A stretch of DNA of 8,507 nt from positions 1 to 8,507 of the forward strand of contig JACZXM010000102.1 of assembly GCA_022571615.1 (NCBI GenBank), in the 5' to 3' direction. The translations under genes and the position numbers were made by a program. Shown here piece after piece: positions 1-7,109 of this stretch (its first letter is position 1; the number at the start of each line of letters is the position of its first letter). This stretch comes from Acidobacteriota bacterium. GTDB taxonomy: Bacteria > Acidobacteriota > UBA890 > WLXD01. The notes under the pieces were generated by a model, which saw nothing but the letters and a program-made list of their open reading frames with translations, had not been told where the DNA came from and searched no databases.

Positions 1-2
1 GG

Positions 3-1193
3 CAGGATCAGCCCGGTCTCCTCGGCTACCGGTATGAAGTCTTCCGGGACGACGATCCCGCGCTCCGGATCGTTCCAGCGCAGAAGCGCTTCGACGCTGC
101 GGATTCGCTGCGAGACGCTGTCGAAGATGGGCTGATAGACGAGCTGAAACTGCTCTTTTTCGATGCCGTGGTGCAACTTGCTGGCGAGCTCGAGCCGTAG
201 CGCCGAGTGGGTATTCATGCGCCCGCTGTAGAACAGGAAGCCGTTACCTCCCTGCCGCTTGGCGTGCGCCAGCGCGGTTTCGGCCCGGCGGACCAAGGCC
301 TCGGCCTGATCGCCGTCCTCGGGACACACCGCGATACCGATGCTCACCGAGACTAGGATCTCGGCTTCGCTCAAACCGTACGGCAGGCCCAGCTCGCTCA
401 CGATCCGCTCGGCCACATGCGCCGCCTCCGCCTCGCTCGAGAGATCCTGGAGAGCGATGATGAACTCGTCGCCGCCGCATCGCGACAGGGTCGGCCGGGC
501 GGGCGCGTTTCCCCGTGCCACGGTATCGCTGATCCGCAAACAGGTCTCGAGCCGGGTGGCGACCTCCCGTAGTAACTCATCCCCCACGGCGTGACCGAAC
601 CCTTCATTAATCGCTTTGAATCGGTCCACATCCACGTGCAGCACAGCAGCGTGGTGGCCGCTGCGACGGGACCGTGCGAGCGTCCGCTCGAGCCGTTCGT
701 GGAACAGCTTTCGGTTCGGCAGCCCGGTCAACACGTCGCGGTAGGCGAGAAAACGAATCTTCGCCTCTGCCTCCTCACGGTCGGTGATGTCCTGCACGGT
801 GTCGACCACGCGCATCCCCTCGCCATGCACGGCGGGAAGCATCTCGGCCTGCTGGCACAGGTGTCGGACGGCGCCATCGGATCGTCGGATACGGTAGTGG
901 ACCAGCTCTGGTGCGGTGCCGGCGACCACCGTCTCGAGGGTACGTCGAAGCTTATCCTCGTCTTGCGGATGCACGCAGGCTAGGAGCTCGTCTATGCTCA
1001 CTCGCTCCCGCGGCTGGAGGCCGAAGATATGTGACATCTGATCCGAGCACAGGAGCTTGCCGCAGCCTGGATCGAATTCCCAGTAGCCGAGCTTGCCGAT
1101 GGCGGCGCCTGCGAGCAGGCGTACGGCTGAATCGTCGTCGACGATCAGAACGTTCGGGGGCGGGTGATCCGCACTGGTCGATTCGGGTGCCAT
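3..1193 (-). CDS. PAS-GGDEF-EAL c-di-GMP signalling protein with a vestigial receiver N-terminus (C-terminus off left edge)
   Basis: Cyclic-di-GMP enzyme; 397 residues are visible and the frame is still open at the left edge. Residues 14-27 (NVLIVDDDSAVRLL) match the first strand and helix of a response-regulator receiver. The sequence then passes straight into a PAS domain at about 30-139 (LGYWEFDPG at 35-43, HPQDEDKLR at 75-83, DITDREEAE at 135-143). GGDEF domain, about 145-325: DVLTGLPNR at 153-161, intact active-site GGDEF at 240-244, SIGIAV at 284-289. An RxxD (RISD, 220-223) lies 16 residues before GGDEF instead of the usual 5, because of an insertion. The EAL domain starts near 335 (LVYQPIF at 351-357, EAL at 368-370, ETGLIL at 392-397) and is cut by the window. 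There is no signal peptide or membrane segment, so it is probably cytosolic. Diguanylate cyclase activity is plausible; phosphodiesterase activity cannot be judged. The ATG at 1193 is chosen because the receiver-like strand begins soon after it; the ribosome site is weak. Confidence 0.93.
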   Translation of the reverse strand, partial: MAPESTSADHPPPNVLIVDDDSAVRLLAGAAIGKLGYWEFDPGCGKLLCSDQMSHIFGLQPRERVSIDELLACVHPQDEDKLRRTLETVVAGTAPELVHYRIRRSDGAVRHLCQQAEMLPAVHGEGMRVVDTVQDITDREEAEAKIRFLAYRDVLTGLPNRKLFHERLERTLARSRRSGHHAAVLHVDVDRFKAINEGFGHAVGDELLREVATRLETCLRISDTVARGNAPARPTLSRCGGDEFIIALQDLSSEAEAAHVAERIVSELGLPYGLSEAEILVSVSIGIAVCPEDGDQAEALVRRAETALAHAKRQGGNGFLFYSGRMNTHSALRLELASKLHHGIEKEQFQLVYQPIFDSVSQRIRSVEALLRWNDPERGIVVPEDFIPVAEETGLIL

Positions 1194-1231
1194 GGGGCCT
1201 CGGACTTTCGGCTTTGGCAAAACACACCCGC

Positions 1232-1259
1232 ATTCTAATCGATATGAATAGATCTTCAA
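1232..1259 (-). promoter_or_regulatory. Candidate sigma-70 promoter for the PAS-GGDEF-EAL gene
   Basis: On the minus strand, TTGAAG (1259-1254, 4 of 6 matches to the -35 consensus) is followed by a 16-nt spacer and TAGAAT (1237-1232, 5 of 6 matches to the -10 consensus). Transcription would start near 1225, giving a leader of about 30 nt before the ATG at 1193. It sits in the only AT-rich stretch of the window and points toward the GGDEF gene, which supports a real promoter. The call rests on motif matching alone. Confidence 0.5.
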
Positions 1260-1293
1260 AGACTCTATATAAATGAATTAGATATTTATCACT

Positions 1294-1318
1294 GCTAATA
1301 GATAGTATTAGCTATCTA
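1294..1318. repeat. Two overlapping, mutually exclusive inverted repeats in the intergenic spacer
   Basis: GCTAATA (1294-1300) and TATTAGC (1306-1312) form a perfect 7-bp inverted repeat with a 5-nt centre. TAGATAG (1299-1305) and CTATCTA (1312-1318) form a second perfect 7-bp repeat with a 6-nt centre. The arms share bases, so only one can form at a time. The element lies about 35 bp upstream of the candidate -35 box of the GGDEF gene. A regulator-binding site is one reading and an RNA hairpin at the end of the MFS transcript is another. There is no T-run, so it is not a standard terminator. Confidence 0.45.
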
Positions 1319-1348
1319 AACATGTTGTAGCACACATCATGCCTGCCA

Positions 1349-1360
1349 GCTGAGCTCAGC
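1349..1360. repeat. 12-bp perfect palindrome over the MFS stop codon
   Basis: GCTGAGCTCAGC is a perfect palindrome that includes the TGA stop (1358-1356) of the MFS gene. With no loop bases and no following U-run it is unlikely to be an intrinsic terminator. It may be chance in GC-rich DNA. Confidence 0.3.
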
Positions 1361-2576
1361 GCCTGCCACCTGCCAGCTTGCGGGCCACCGGCATCGCGCG
1401 CAGGGCCATCATGGCTCGAATGCCGAATGCCGGCCCCACTGCCAGCAGCGCGAGCGCTAGCCACCAGCCGTCGGTGGCGGCTGCCGTGGGGACCAGTCGG
1501 ATGGTCAGCGTGGTGAGGAGGAAGCCGGCCGCGGTCTGGGTGGTCAGTGCGGTCCCCACGTAGGCGGGATCGCTCAGCTCGCTCACCGCTGCACTGAATT
1601 GCGCGCTATCGGCAACGACCGCAAAGCCCCACAACAGGCAAACTGCGGTGAGCAGCCAGGGCGAAGCTCCCAGAGATCCAGCGACCAGTGCGCAGGCTCC
1701 CGATACCAACATGCTCACGCTGGTGACTAGCGTTCGGCCGACCCTGTCGGCCACCACTCCTGCCACCACGCACCCGAGGCCACCGACCGCTATGATCATG
1801 AAGCCCGCCACCCTCGCCGGCCCCTCCCCTATGCCGTTGGCGCGGTAGACCTGTAGCAGGAACAACGGTACCCATGTCCACATCGCATACAGTTCCCACA
1901 TGTGGCCCAGATACCCGAAGTTGGCGCGACGCAGCGCCGTATCGCTGAAGCCACGTGCCGCTTGGCGCCAGTCGAAGCGAGCCGTCACCGGCAGGTAAGG
2001 TCCCGGGCGGACCCACAGGCCGATGATGCCGGCCCCCACCAGCGCCGAGATCGAGGCCGCGATCAGCACCGCGGGCCAGGGTGGCAGGCCTGCCTGGCCC
2101 GGGAATAGCGGCAGGACGCTGAACAGGTGCGGCAGCGCCGAGCCCACCGTCGTTGCGCCCACGAGCACGCCGATCGCCATACCGCGGCGGTGCTCGAACC
2201 AGCTGACCATGAGCTTCATCGCCGGTGGGTAGACACCGGCGAGACAGGCACCGGTCAAGAACCGTAGGGCGAGAGCCACCCCGAACGTCGGTCGCAGGAC
2301 CGCGATCGCACCGTTGGCGAGCGCACCCAGCACAGCGCCGTATTGCACAACCCGATGGGCCGGCATGCGATCGGCCAGGTTGGTGAGCGCAGACGCCACC
2401 GCGCCGGCTACGAACCCCAGTTGTACGCTGACCGTGAGCCACGATTGCTGGGCCGCATCGAGCGACCATTCGACCGTCAACTGCGGGATCACGGCGGAGG
2501 CCGAGAACCACAGCGACATGGCCAACAGCTCCGCCACGGCCACGGCAACGAGCACCTGCCACTTGGATCCCATCAC
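1356..2576 (-). CDS. Major facilitator superfamily (MFS) transporter
   Basis: Inner-membrane secondary transporter of 405-406 residues, the usual length for a 12-helix MFS protein. Hydrophobic helices run through the protein, with the first at about 7-31. The loop between helices 2 and 3 has the motif-A-like NLADRMPAHR (66-75). The equivalent loop in the second half has ADRVGR (276-281), showing the two-fold MFS repeat. WFEHRRGMAIGV (126-137) in the loop before helix 5 is typical of many MFS anion/organic-acid carriers, but I cannot name the substrate. The start is ambiguous: GTG (2576) is followed directly by ATG (2573), and neither has a clear Shine-Dalgarno. It lies 36-39 nt downstream of the lipoprotein stop on the same strand, so it probably sits at the end of that operon. 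The link to the ABC transporter's function is inferred from position only. Confidence 0.92.
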   Translation of the reverse strand: MMGSKWQVLVAVAVAELLAMSLWFSASAVIPQLTVEWSLDAAQQSWLTVSVQLGFVAGAVASALTNLADRMPAHRVVQYGAVLGALANGAIAVLRPTFGVALALRFLTGACLAGVYPPAMKLMVSWFEHRRGMAIGVLVGATTVGSALPHLFSVLPLFPGQAGLPPWPAVLIAASISALVGAGIIGLWVRPGPYLPVTARFDWRQAARGFSDTALRRANFGYLGHMWELYAMWTWVPLFLLQVYRANGIGEGPARVAGFMIIAVGGLGCVVAGVVADRVGRTLVTSVSMLVSGACALVAGSLGASPWLLTAVCLLWGFAVVADSAQFSAAVSELSDPAYVGTALTTQTAAGFLLTTLTIRLVPTAAATDGWWLALALLAVGPAFGIRAMMALRAMPVARKLAGGRR

Positions 2577-2612
2577 GGCATCATAAACGCTGGCACAATG
2601 GCTGCCTGTGAC

Positions 2613-3803
2613 TCAATACCCGGTGAGCTCGACGAAACCCAGGCCCTGCACCCGAGTATCACCGTGTACGCCGGCGACCTCTACCGACCCTTCCCAATAG
2701 CGGAACGCCAGCTCGATCTCCTGGTCGGCGAGCCGCGGTTGCACCGTCAGGAGGATCCGAGCCGATGGAACCTCGATCCGCCAGCGCGCCGGGTACCGCG
2801 CCCCGCTGTGCGGGCTGACCCACCGCTCGAGCACCTGCACCGAGAACGCCTCTGTCGGCAGATACTCGCTGCTGCCGTCGGGGGCCACGAGCGTGCCGCT
2901 GCTGGCGCCGTCGGCGCCACCGTCGGCGCGGCGCATCACGTACAGCATCAACTCAGAGCCATCGTCGAGTTGTAGAGCGAACCAGTCCCACCCGATCTGC
3001 TGCGGTTCGAGCGCGCTCGTGCTCCACTCGCGATCGAGCCAGCTGTGCCCCTCGACTGCGGTTCGGATCCCTCCGACGGTGACCGTACCCGAGGTGTCGA
3101 TACGGGTGAAGCTGTAGTAGTAGGAGGCGCTGCCGGGACGGCTGCCCTTGCGGCTGAGTCCTCGCTTGCCGTGAAGGACGACCGGCTTGGCTGCTCCCAG
3201 GATGAGATCGATCTGCACTTCTTCCGCCCCAGCGCGTACCCGTAACGGCAGCACCGCCTGCGCTGACCCGCTGGGTGCCTCATCCGCAGGTTCGACGGAC
3301 TCCATGGACCAGTCGTCGATCCACACCCGGAACGGCCGCGCACGGGCACCGGCCAACTCGAGCGCTGAGCGGCTGAACCGATCCGCTGCCCGGAACATGC
3401 CCGCGGCCAGATCGCCGAGCGCGAAATGCGCCATGTAGGCCTGTCGCGTCGCCCACGCGGAGCTCCGGGGCAGCGCCTCGGCCGCGAGCGAGGTGCGGAA
3501 GAAGGTGAGCTGGTAGCCGAATTCACGGCCGTCGGCGGCCGCCAAGTTGCCGGTCACGTACCACCACTCGTTGCGGTAGTCGGGATGAGGGCCATGATCG
3601 CGGGGAAACAGGAACTCGCGCGGCTCCAGCGCCTGGGCGAACCCGGTGGCCTCGCCGCCGAGCACATCCAGCAATGCCGGAGAACCCGCCTGAAGCTCAT
3701 CGCGCCCCGGACCGCAAGCGGCAATGAGCACCACCAGCCCGGTGGCTAGCAGCTCGTGCCAGAAGTGGCGTGGGCCGCGTTGCGTCGACAAGGGCTGTCT
3801 CAT
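2613..3803 (-). CDS. AttH/CrtC-fold outer-membrane lipoprotein, partner of the ABC transporter
   Basis: Predicted 396-residue lipoprotein. It has a signal peptide with a hydrophobic stretch LLATGLVVLIAAC (18-30). The lipobox IAAC puts the lipidated cysteine at 30. Residue +2 is Gly, so Lol sorting would predict the outer membrane. The mature part matches the AttH/CrtC (lipocalin-like) family: HPDYRNEWWYVTGNL (73-87), YYYSFTRI (228-235), GHSWLDREW (252-260), GWDWFALQLDDGSELMLY (271-288) and the C-terminal GFVELTGY (389-396). Carotenoid 1,2-hydratases share the HxWxDREW region, but no carotenoid genes are visible here. AttH-type proteins commonly sit beside FtsX-type ABC transporters, which is the arrangement found here. 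The start is the ATG at 3803: it follows the permease TGA (3807-3805) by one base, has AGGAG four bases upstream, and places the signal peptide properly. A longer frame to 3854 would add 17 arginine-rich residues inside the permease gene. The biochemical role (binding, hydration, lipid handling) is unknown. Confidence 0.9.
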   Translation of the reverse strand: MRQPLSTQRGPRHFWHELLATGLVVLIAACGPGRDELQAGSPALLDVLGGEATGFAQALEPREFLFPRDHGPHPDYRNEWWYVTGNLAAADGREFGYQLTFFRTSLAAEALPRSSAWATRQAYMAHFALGDLAAGMFRAADRFSRSALELAGARARPFRVWIDDWSMESVEPADEAPSGSAQAVLPLRVRAGAEEVQIDLILGAAKPVVLHGKRGLSRKGSRPGSASYYYSFTRIDTSGTVTVGGIRTAVEGHSWLDREWSTSALEPQQIGWDWFALQLDDGSELMLYVMRRADGGADGASSGTLVAPDGSSEYLPTEAFSVQVLERWVSPHSGARYPARWRIEVPSARILLTVQPRLADQEIELAFRYWEGSVEVAGVHGDTRVQGLGFVELTGY

Positions 3804-3804
3804 C

Positions 3805-6390
3805 TCACTCCTGCCGCAGCGCCGCCGCTGGCGGCGTACGCGCCATCCGGGCACAGGGATACAGACCCGCCAACAAGGCCGCGATGACCGCCACCACCAC
3901 CGACTGCCACAGGATCTCGGGCGGCACGTCCATCTGCAGACTCCAGCCGAAGGACCGCTTGTTGATCACGTGGATCATCACCCAGGCGAGGACCAACCCG
4001 ACCGGCAGGGCCAGCAGCCCGGAGATCAGACCGAGTAGCCCCGTCTGGGCGGTAACCACACCCCACAATTGCCCTGGAGTCAGGCCCTGGGCACGCAGGA
4101 TGCCGAGCTCCCTGACCCGTTCCAGCTGCATCGCCATCAGCGCGCTCAGCACTCCGACGAAGGCCACGACCATCACCAGCATCCGCAACACCGAGGTGAT
4201 CAGGAAGGTGCGGTCGAACACCCGCAACGACTGCTCACGCAGCTCGGCGTTGGCAATCACTACCACCTGCTGTCGTGGGGCGAACAGGCGCCGCACGTGT
4301 GCCGCAACCTCGTCGCGGTCAGCTCCGGGACGAGTGTAGATCGACACGCCCGAGGTGCCGCGATCTTGCCAGTGCTGCTCGTAGGTCTGACGGCTCAGCA
4401 GAACCGCTCCCTGATCGCTGGCGTAGCTGTAGTACACACCCGCGACCGCGAACGAGCGCCACCCCGAGTCCGTCGGCAAGTCGATCACCGAGCCCGGCAC
4501 GACTCGCCAGCGGTGGGCAAAGGGCTCTGAGACCAGAACAGCACCGGCACGGAATTGTGGCCAAGCAGTCGCCCCTCCCGACTGGAGGCGGTAGGCGCTC
4601 TCGGCGCCAGCCTCGATCTCCACCGCCAGCAGCCTGACCGGACCGGCGGTAGTCTCCACCTGCACCCGGCGCAAGGTCTGGATCCGGTCGATGCCGGGAT
4701 TCTCCAGGAGGCGACGGCGCAGCTCCTCATCGAGCGCCAGATCGCCCACGTCGCCGCGCACCGATACCGGCGAGACGTACAGATCCGCCGCCAGCGTGTG
4801 CTCGAGCCATCGCTCCAACGTGGTACGGAAGCTCGCCACCATGACGCCGACACCGATGATCACCGACACCGCGATCATCAGCGCCGCCACCGCGACCGTC
4901 GTGCGGCTGAGATGGGCCGTCACGCCGCGGGCCGCGATCTTCCCGATCACACCGAGCGCCGCCCGTAGTGGCCAGCCCAACAACCAGCTCAATCCAACCG
5001 TCGCAGCGGGACTCAACAACGTGAACCCAAGCAGGAGCAGGAACAGCGCCGCAAAGGTGATCCCGAGACCCGCCTCCGGAGCGGCCAGCCCGGCGGCACC
5101 GACCACCACCACAGCCGTCCCGGACGCGGCCAGCCGCGGCACCAGCCGGCGATGGCGCCCCTCGAGCGCCGAACGCATCATGGCCGCACGCGGCGTCGTG
5201 CGCGTGGCCTCCAGAGCAGGGGCGAGTGCCGCCAGCAGTGTCCCTCCCATCCCCAACACGACTCCTGCCGCCAGGCTGGTCGGCGCTAGCGCCAGATCAC
5301 GCACGGCAACCACGAAATACAGATCGTTAATCGTGCGGGTCACCAGCCGCACGAGCCCACTCCCCAACAGCACGCCCCCCGCCACGCCGGCCAACGTTCC
5401 GAGCGTGCCGACCCACGCGGCCTCCAGGAGCACGGTCCAGAAGATCTCCCCGCGCGTAACACCGAGCGCACGCAACGCCCCGATCAGACCGCGCCGCTGT
5501 ACGACCGAGAAGGTCATCGTGTTGTAGATCAGGAACATCCCGCACAGCATGGCCAGCAGGCTCATGGCCGTGAGGTTGAGGCGAAAGGCGCGTGTCATCT
5601 GGATGGTGGAGTCCGTCCGAGCGGCCGCCGAAACCAGCATGACACCATCGGGCAGTCGGGCTTGTAGCTCAGCCACGATCGCCTCCGACGCCTGGCCCGG
5701 CAGCACGAGATCGATCCGGGTCAGCCGCCCCTCCATAGAGAGGATCTCCTGGGCGGTGGAGATATCGGCCAGCAGCACATCGCGAAGCCCGGCTTCCTGC
5801 AAACGCGAGACCGACCGCAGGCGCCCGATCAGTTCCACCGTCCGGATCCGCCCCGCTACCACAAGCTCGAGCTCACCTCCGGGCACCAGATCCAGATCGG
5901 CTGCCGTGGAGGCACTCGCGACCACCGTGCCGGGAACGGCGATCAAGGAGGCTAGCTCGAACCCGCTAGCGTTCTCACTCTGGTCGCGTCGTGCCGCGCC
6001 GCCGGTGCCAGCGAAGTAGGGCCGGACATCACGCTCGGCGAACGGGTCGACTCCCAGCAGCCGCAGCGTCAGGCCAGGATGCCCCTGCACCCCAACGTAG
6101 CCTTCCACCACCGGGGCCGCCGCGCGCAGCCCCATTTCGGAACGCAACCGCCGGTAGAGATCTTCCGGCACCCCCCCGCTCCCGGCAACGACCTGGTGCG
6201 TCGTAGCGCCGGTCACCGCGGCAGACGACAGCTCGAAGGCCCGGCGCGCGCTCCCGGTCGCCAAATTCACCGCCACCGCCACCGCCACTCCCAGCGCGAC
6301 GCCAAGGATCGAGAGCCCGAACTGCCATGGGTGCTGGCGCAGGTACCGCGCGCTGGCTCGTCGCAACAGCGGTGACGGAAACGAGCTCAT
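3805..6390 (-). CDS. Double-FtsX ABC transporter permease (861 aa, LolC/MacB-type)
   Basis: Inner-membrane permease of a type VII (MacB/LolCDE-like) ABC transporter. About ten hydrophobic segments are seen: near 23-42, 274-296, 316-347, 370-392, 423-440, 445-472, 497-520, 729-753, 777-806 and 828-846. The core is duplicated. Each half has one helix, a large periplasmic domain (about 50-270 and 521-728) and a three-helix FtsX domain. The cytoplasmic coupling motif appears twice, as LRALGVTRGEIF (306-317) and LRAQGLTPGQLW (765-776). The tail PPAAALRQE (853-861) is the usual FtsX ending. At 861 residues it is about twice a single LolC/LolE or MacB permease region, so one polypeptide could supply both membrane halves. 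Its ATG overlaps the ATPase stop by four bases (ATGA), and the lipoprotein ATG lies one base after its own stop. Such permeases usually couple ATP hydrolysis to movement of periplasmic parts rather than forming a pore. The substrate is unknown. Confidence 0.95.
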   Translation of the reverse strand: MSSFPSPLLRRASARYLRQHPWQFGLSILGVALGVAVAVAVNLATGSARRAFELSSAAVTGATTHQVVAGSGGVPEDLYRRLRSEMGLRAAAPVVEGYVGVQGHPGLTLRLLGVDPFAERDVRPYFAGTGGAARRDQSENASGFELASLIAVPGTVVASASTAADLDLVPGGELELVVAGRIRTVELIGRLRSVSRLQEAGLRDVLLADISTAQEILSMEGRLTRIDLVLPGQASEAIVAELQARLPDGVMLVSAAARTDSTIQMTRAFRLNLTAMSLLAMLCGMFLIYNTMTFSVVQRRGLIGALRALGVTRGEIFWTVLLEAAWVGTLGTLAGVAGGVLLGSGLVRLVTRTINDLYFVVAVRDLALAPTSLAAGVVLGMGGTLLAALAPALEATRTTPRAAMMRSALEGRHRRLVPRLAASGTAVVVVGAAGLAAPEAGLGITFAALFLLLLGFTLLSPAATVGLSWLLGWPLRAALGVIGKIAARGVTAHLSRTTVAVAALMIAVSVIIGVGVMVASFRTTLERWLEHTLAADLYVSPVSVRGDVGDLALDEELRRRLLENPGIDRIQTLRRVQVETTAGPVRLLAVEIEAGAESAYRLQSGGATAWPQFRAGAVLVSEPFAHRWRVVPGSVIDLPTDSGWRSFAVAGVYYSYASDQGAVLLSRQTYEQHWQDRGTSGVSIYTRPGADRDEVAAHVRRLFAPRQQVVVIANAELREQSLRVFDRTFLITSVLRMLVMVVAFVGVLSALMAMQLERVRELGILRAQGLTPGQLWGVVTAQTGLLGLISGLLALPVGLVLAWVMIHVINKRSFGWSLQMDVPPEILWQSVVVAVIAALLAGLYPCARMARTPPAAALRQE
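3808..3812 (-). promoter_or_regulatory. Shine-Dalgarno (AGGAG) that decides the lipoprotein start
   Basis: AGGAG on the minus strand lies four bases before the ATG at 3803 and overlaps the end of the permease gene (TGA at 3807-3805). The stop-G-ATG arrangement suggests that ribosomes finishing the permease restart on the lipoprotein. It supports this start over the in-frame ATG at 3854. Confidence 0.65.
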
Positions 6391-7103
6391 CCGCGCCTGG
6401 CTCCAGGGGTGACATCGACCGCGACCCGTTCAAGCCGAGCATCGCGAATCGACCAGAGTGCGTCGGCGCGGGCGGCAAGCTGGCGCGAGTGAGTGGCCAT
6501 GATCAACGTGGCGCCGCGCTCGCTGCGAAGCGACTCCAACAGTTCCATGACCTGGAGCCCGGTCTCATGGTCGAGATTGCCCGTTGGCTCGTCGGCCAGG
6601 ATGACCTGCGGCGAGTGCACTAACGCTCGAGCAATCGCCACCCGTTGCTGTTCACCGCCCGAGAGCCGGTCCGGGAAGCTGTGTCGGCGTTCCTTCAACC
6701 CGACCCGCGCCAGCAGGTCCAATGCCGCCGCCTTGGTGTGCTGGTCGAGGCTCCCTTGGAGCTCGAGCGGCAACAGCAGGTTCTCCTCGACGGTCAGCGT
6801 CGAGATCAGGTTGAAGAACTGGAATACCAGCCCGATGTGCTGGCGGCGGTGCAGCGTGCGCTGCCGTTCTGACAAATGGTTGATCACGGCCCCGGCGACC
6901 TCGACCTCGCCGGCGTCGGGCAGGTCGATACCGCCGATCAGGTTCAGCAGGGTGCTCTTGCCCGACCCGCTGGGTCCGAGCAAGGCGATGAACTCACCTG
7001 CGCCAACGGTGATCTCGACGTTCTCGAGGACCGAGTGCTCGATCTCGCCCTCGCGGTACGACTTGCTCACGCCGCGCAAGGCGACAGCGCGTCGCATGGG
7101 CAA
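6387..7103 (-). CDS. ABC transporter ATP-binding protein (LolD/MacB-type)
   Basis: Cytoplasmic ATPase that powers the adjacent permease; 238 residues, normal for LolD-type subunits. All motifs are intact: Walker [10 protein letters not shown] (43-51), Q-loop Gln95 in VFQFFNL (93-99), signature LSGGEQQ (147-153), Walker B VILADE (167-172), D-loop NLD (176-178) and switch His205. Position 7103 is a TTG codon. The ATG at 7097 (residue 3) is the likelier start and gives 236 residues; neither has a good Shine-Dalgarno. The hydrolase stop codon (7112-7110) lies 6 or 12 nt upstream and the permease ATG overlaps this stop, so translation is probably coupled through the operon. LolD itself normally works with separate LolC and LolE and no AttH gene, so I do not use that name. 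Confidence 0.96.
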   Translation of the reverse strand: MPMRRAVALRGVSKSYREGEIEHSVLENVEITVGAGEFIALLGPSGSGKSTLLNLIGGIDLPDAGEVEVAGAVINHLSERQRTLHRRQHIGLVFQFFNLISTLTVEENLLLPLELQGSLDQHTKAAALDLLARVGLKERRHSFPDRLSGGEQQRVAIARALVHSPQVILADEPTGNLDHETGLQVMELLESLRSERGATLIMATHSRQLAARADALWSIRDARLERVAVDVTPGARRG

Positions 7104-7109
7104 CGCGGT

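Noticed and set aside
1294..1358. Intrinsic terminator after the MFS gene
   Set aside because: The inverted repeats are AT-rich and not followed by a T-run on the minus strand, and the palindrome at the stop has no loop.
1606..2562. A 318-residue minus-strand open frame in a second frame over the MFS gene
   Set aside because: It overlaps the MFS frame, is rich in Arg and Gly with no recognisable domain or membrane pattern, and is a by-product of high G+C.
2343..2975. A 210-residue plus-strand open frame across the MFS/lipoprotein boundary
   Set aside because: It is antisense to the ends of two well-supported genes, and its His/Arg-rich composition is typical of shadow frames.
2613..3803. 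Annotation as carotenoid 1,2-hydratase (crtC)
   Set aside because: There are no carotenoid genes nearby, and the lipobox and ABC transporter context fit the AttH branch of the fold.
3804..3854. A 17-residue N-terminal extension of the lipoprotein
   Set aside because: It would lie inside the permease gene and put an arginine-rich stretch before an otherwise normal lipoprotein signal; the ATG at 3803 has a good ribosome site.
4691..5527. A 278-residue plus-strand open frame opposite the permease
   Set aside because: It is antisense to a clear FtsX permease, and its product is low-complexity Ser/Arg/Thr/Pro-rich with no motif.
3805..7103. Naming the ABC pair LolD/LolCE or MacB
   Set aside because: The permease is a double-FtsX single chain and the ATPase is separate, which fits neither LolCDE nor MacB. 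Only the wider family is supported.
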